Below are positions 61,925-64,000 of a DNA stretch of 64,000 nt, piece after piece (within the stretch, counting starts at the first letter, position 1; the number at the start of each line of letters is the position of its first letter). A program made the translations under genes and the position numbers. The DNA is from Arctopsyche grandis (taxonomy: Eukaryota; Arthropoda; Insecta; Trichoptera; Hydropsychidae): assembly GCF_051622035.1 (NCBI RefSeq), contig NC_135358.1, forward strand, positions 23,998,501 to 24,062,500, in the 5' to 3' direction. The notes beneath the pieces were generated by a model. The model had not been told where the DNA came from, searched no databases, and saw only the letters and a program-made list of their open reading frames with translations.

Positions 61925-62325
61925 AACTAGAGTTAAAGTTTTAATTCCGGTTGGATGTAAAAATATTTAAATATAAGCAATGTACGAAATTTATTATAAC
62001 TATTACATGTAAAAAAGTTTTAGTTCAATCCGTTGAGTGGTTTGTGGCGCAATTGAATCCAAAAACTTATATATAAGATGAGACATATGTATAAGTTCAT
62101 ATAAGGTACCACTTTTGCTCAACCTAATATTTTGAAAAAAAAAAAATTACAACGAACGATGAACATTTCAGTATCGTGTGCTATGTTTCAGTTTCAAAGT
62201 AAACAGATACACATTACTAACCATGAAAACATGATCAGGGATCGATACATAATGCAAATCAGTCAAATTTTCTCATGATCACAAAACTTCACCTACATAT
62301 TGTACACATATAAAGTAAAAAGGGA
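61925..62325 (+). repeat. TTCCGGT-module repeat, second copy
   Basis: It starts near AATTCCGGTTGGATGTAAAA and shares with 49600-50060 the order TTACATGTAAAAAA, TTTTAGTTCAATCCGTTGAG, ATTTCAGTA, ATGAAAACATGATCAG, and the tail CATGATCACAAAACTTCA with TAAAGTAAAAA. The CA run of the first copy is missing. Confidence 0.6.
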
Positions 62326-62621
62326 AGTAGATAATTCGCTGATCTCAATTTATTAGGAATCGTGAAAATTAAATCAAACGCTTAAAAACCCTGACATTTA
62401 TCTGAATTTCACAATCAACAAATTTAGTTTGGATTGAGTACAATATTTGATTCGTTTTATATTTATTTATTATAGGTGAGAAAAGTAATGATTTCCGAAT
62501 GCTCATTATTATGCAAATAAAACTTTTGAAGTATAGTACAGAATCGTCCATTGATAATATTATATATTTAAAAAATGATTTCAACAATTTACCCTTTATA
62601 ACTTAAAACTTAACAATTCAT

Positions 62622-62895
62622 AACTTGAGCCAAACCATGTAACCATGTAAATACATACACATATGAAAACGAGGTCTCGTTATTGCAGTGGCTTATCGAT
62701 GGTTTTTCGCAGGGATTATTACGTGAAAAAGCTGTAGAGTACGAGAATTCACAACTTTAGCCGAACCATGTAACTATGTAAATACATACGCATATGAAAA
62801 CGAGGTCGAATTTTCGCATGGTCACAAAAATTCATCTAGTTTTACTACCTTTGCACCTACATTTGTACATATATACATAGATAAAGTAAACATAT
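62622..62895 (+). repeat. 129-bp-spaced direct repeats ending in the same dispersed tail
   Basis: GCCAAACCATGTAACCATGT then AAATACATACACATATGAAA (from about 62628) recurs almost exactly from about 62759. The second repeat is followed by CGAATTTTCGCATGGTCACA and ACATAGATAAAGTAAACAT, the tail of the TTCCGGT family. Confidence 0.6.
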
Positions 62896-62943
62896 AAACA
62901 TGCAAATGTGTGCGTATAAAAAGAAATGCAAATACATATATAC

Positions 62944-62956
<13 letters not shown>

Positions 62957-63022
<66 letters not shown>
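62957..63022. repeat. (TA)n tract at the 3' side of LINE B
   Basis: About 66 bp of pure TA, directly followed by the (TTTA)n that is the complement of a (TAAA)n LINE tail. Confidence 0.96.
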
Positions 63023-63027
<5 letters not shown>

Positions 63028-63936
63028 TTATTTATTTATTCTAAACAGACCATTGTGACATAATAGGAATTCCTTAAGCGCCACAATGGTCAAAAAATAA
63101 AACACAAAAAAAACAAAATAACAATTAAACATAAATTAATACATAACGAAAATAATATACTAATCAATTATACATAAAAAAAATACATATGAACATAAAC
63201 ATAAATACATTCATTCATAAACATAAAAAATAGCATTTAATAATAACAGAAAAATATCAAATAAAATATCAAAGTAAAAATATCAAATATAAAATATAGC
63301 ATAAGGAATGCCTTGCACCTACAGCCAGTTCCAATAAATATGTAAGAAACAACTACAAATACAAAACATCCCTGTAAGGCCCAAATGGAAGAGAGTTAAT
63401 CAAAATTTCAATCATAAATCACAATCAATCATGAAAACAATGATGAGCGCAGACTACCAGATATATAGGTAATACCCATATTCTTTCCTATATAGGAAAC
63501 GAAGAAATGCTTTTTGCACTTTCTCAATCATCAGAGAGTAATTTGCTTCATGCGGATTCCACACAATCGCATTATACTCTAGCTTACTTCTCACAAGCGA
63601 ATTGAAAAGCAAGCGAGAAGACAAAGGATTGGAGAATAATCTTGCATATCTCAAGACAAATCCAAGTCGACGAAAGGAAACGTCAGCGACTTTCTTGATA
63701 TGGTTGTGAAAGGTGAGTTGGGGATCAAAAGTGATACCCAAATCGACCATAGATTCAACACGCTTCAACAAGACGGATCTAATGGAATATCCGTGACAAT
63801 AGAGCGAATATGCACGTCCATAGCTCATAATTGCACATTTATTTAAATTAAGTTCAAGGCCTAAACTAGAACTGAACTCCAAGACAGCGTTAATATCAGC
63901 TTGAAGGAGAGAGGCTTGCCTCTCATCCTTGACAGC
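63023..63936 (-). pseudogene. 5'-truncated LINE (LINE B), reverse transcriptase C-terminal fragment
   Basis: Minus strand. The frame begins inside the reverse transcriptase (VKDERQASLLQADINAVLEF, SSSLGLELNLNKC) and continues through DLGITFDPQLTFHNHIKKVA, RLLFNSLVRSKLEYNAIVW and KVQKAFLRFLYRKEYGYYLY to a stop near 63454. About 430 bp of A-rich 3' UTR, a perfect stem GACCATTGTG/CACAATGGTC (63048-63089) and a (TAAA)n tail follow. The protein resembles LINE A in the same region but is clearly a different family. The right boundary is an A16 run followed by (TA)n. Confidence 0.85.

Positions 63937-63951
<15 letters not shown>

Positions 63952-64000
<49 letters not shown>
63952..64000. repeat. (TA)n tract at the 5' side of LINE B (runs off the window)
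   Basis: TA repeats with two T insertions, beginning directly after the A-run at the truncated end of LINE B and continuing to the window edge. Confidence 0.95.

Overview
This window looks like AT-rich chromosomal DNA of an insect. The evidence is intron-dense genes with canonical GT/AG splice sites, a protein set that matches insect families (a shuttle craft/NFX1 orthologue, RRP9/U3-55K, a THSD7-type thrombospondin-repeat receptor), and insect-type transposons (hAT MITEs, Jockey, RTE and CR1/Jockey-group LINEs, a tRNA-derived SINE, solo LTRs). The order cannot be fixed from sequence alone. No bacterial or viral genes were seen.

Layout. 0-0.16 kb: last exon of an RRP9-like WD40 snoRNP protein (+). 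1.07-8.70 kb: the 15-exon shuttle craft gene (-), which meets RRP9 tail to tail. 8.7-14.7 kb: intergenic and rich in small transposons, including three of four copies of a 102-bp MITE, two inverted-repeat elements (one enclosing a tiny secretory-looking ORF), and a hAT transposase remnant folded back on itself. 14.73-18.90 kb: a nine-exon gene (+) for a conserved-looking 362-aa coiled-coil protein of unknown function with an MGC start. 18.9-21.65 kb: AT-rich 3' flank. 21.65-34.21 kb: a 28-exon gene (-) for a 1307-aa type I membrane protein with many thrombospondin type-1 repeats (THSD7 family). 34.5-38.6 kb: a Jockey retrotransposon split by a nested RTE insertion, with a readable 9-bp target duplication. 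38.6-64 kb: no recognisable host gene. This stretch holds MITEs, LTR remnants, a SINE, a dispersed family carrying TTCCGGT modules, long (TA)n tracts, GC-richer islands, a nearly complete 4.2-kb LINE (52.37-56.60 kb) and a 5'-truncated relative (63.02-63.94 kb).

The host genes share no obvious pathway: RRP9 acts in nucleolar rRNA processing, shuttle craft is a RING/NF-X1/R3H regulator, and the THSD7 homologue is a cell-surface protein. The most interesting material is in the mobile elements: two LINEs each embedded in (TA)n on both sides, a SINE whose 3' end resembles the LINE 3' end, a 102-bp MITE with perfect 8-bp target duplications at all four sites, and the inverted-repeat element with a TATA box and small ORF. 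I assembled the gene models by hand from splice sites. Reading frames are consistent across every junction, but untranslated exons were not determined.
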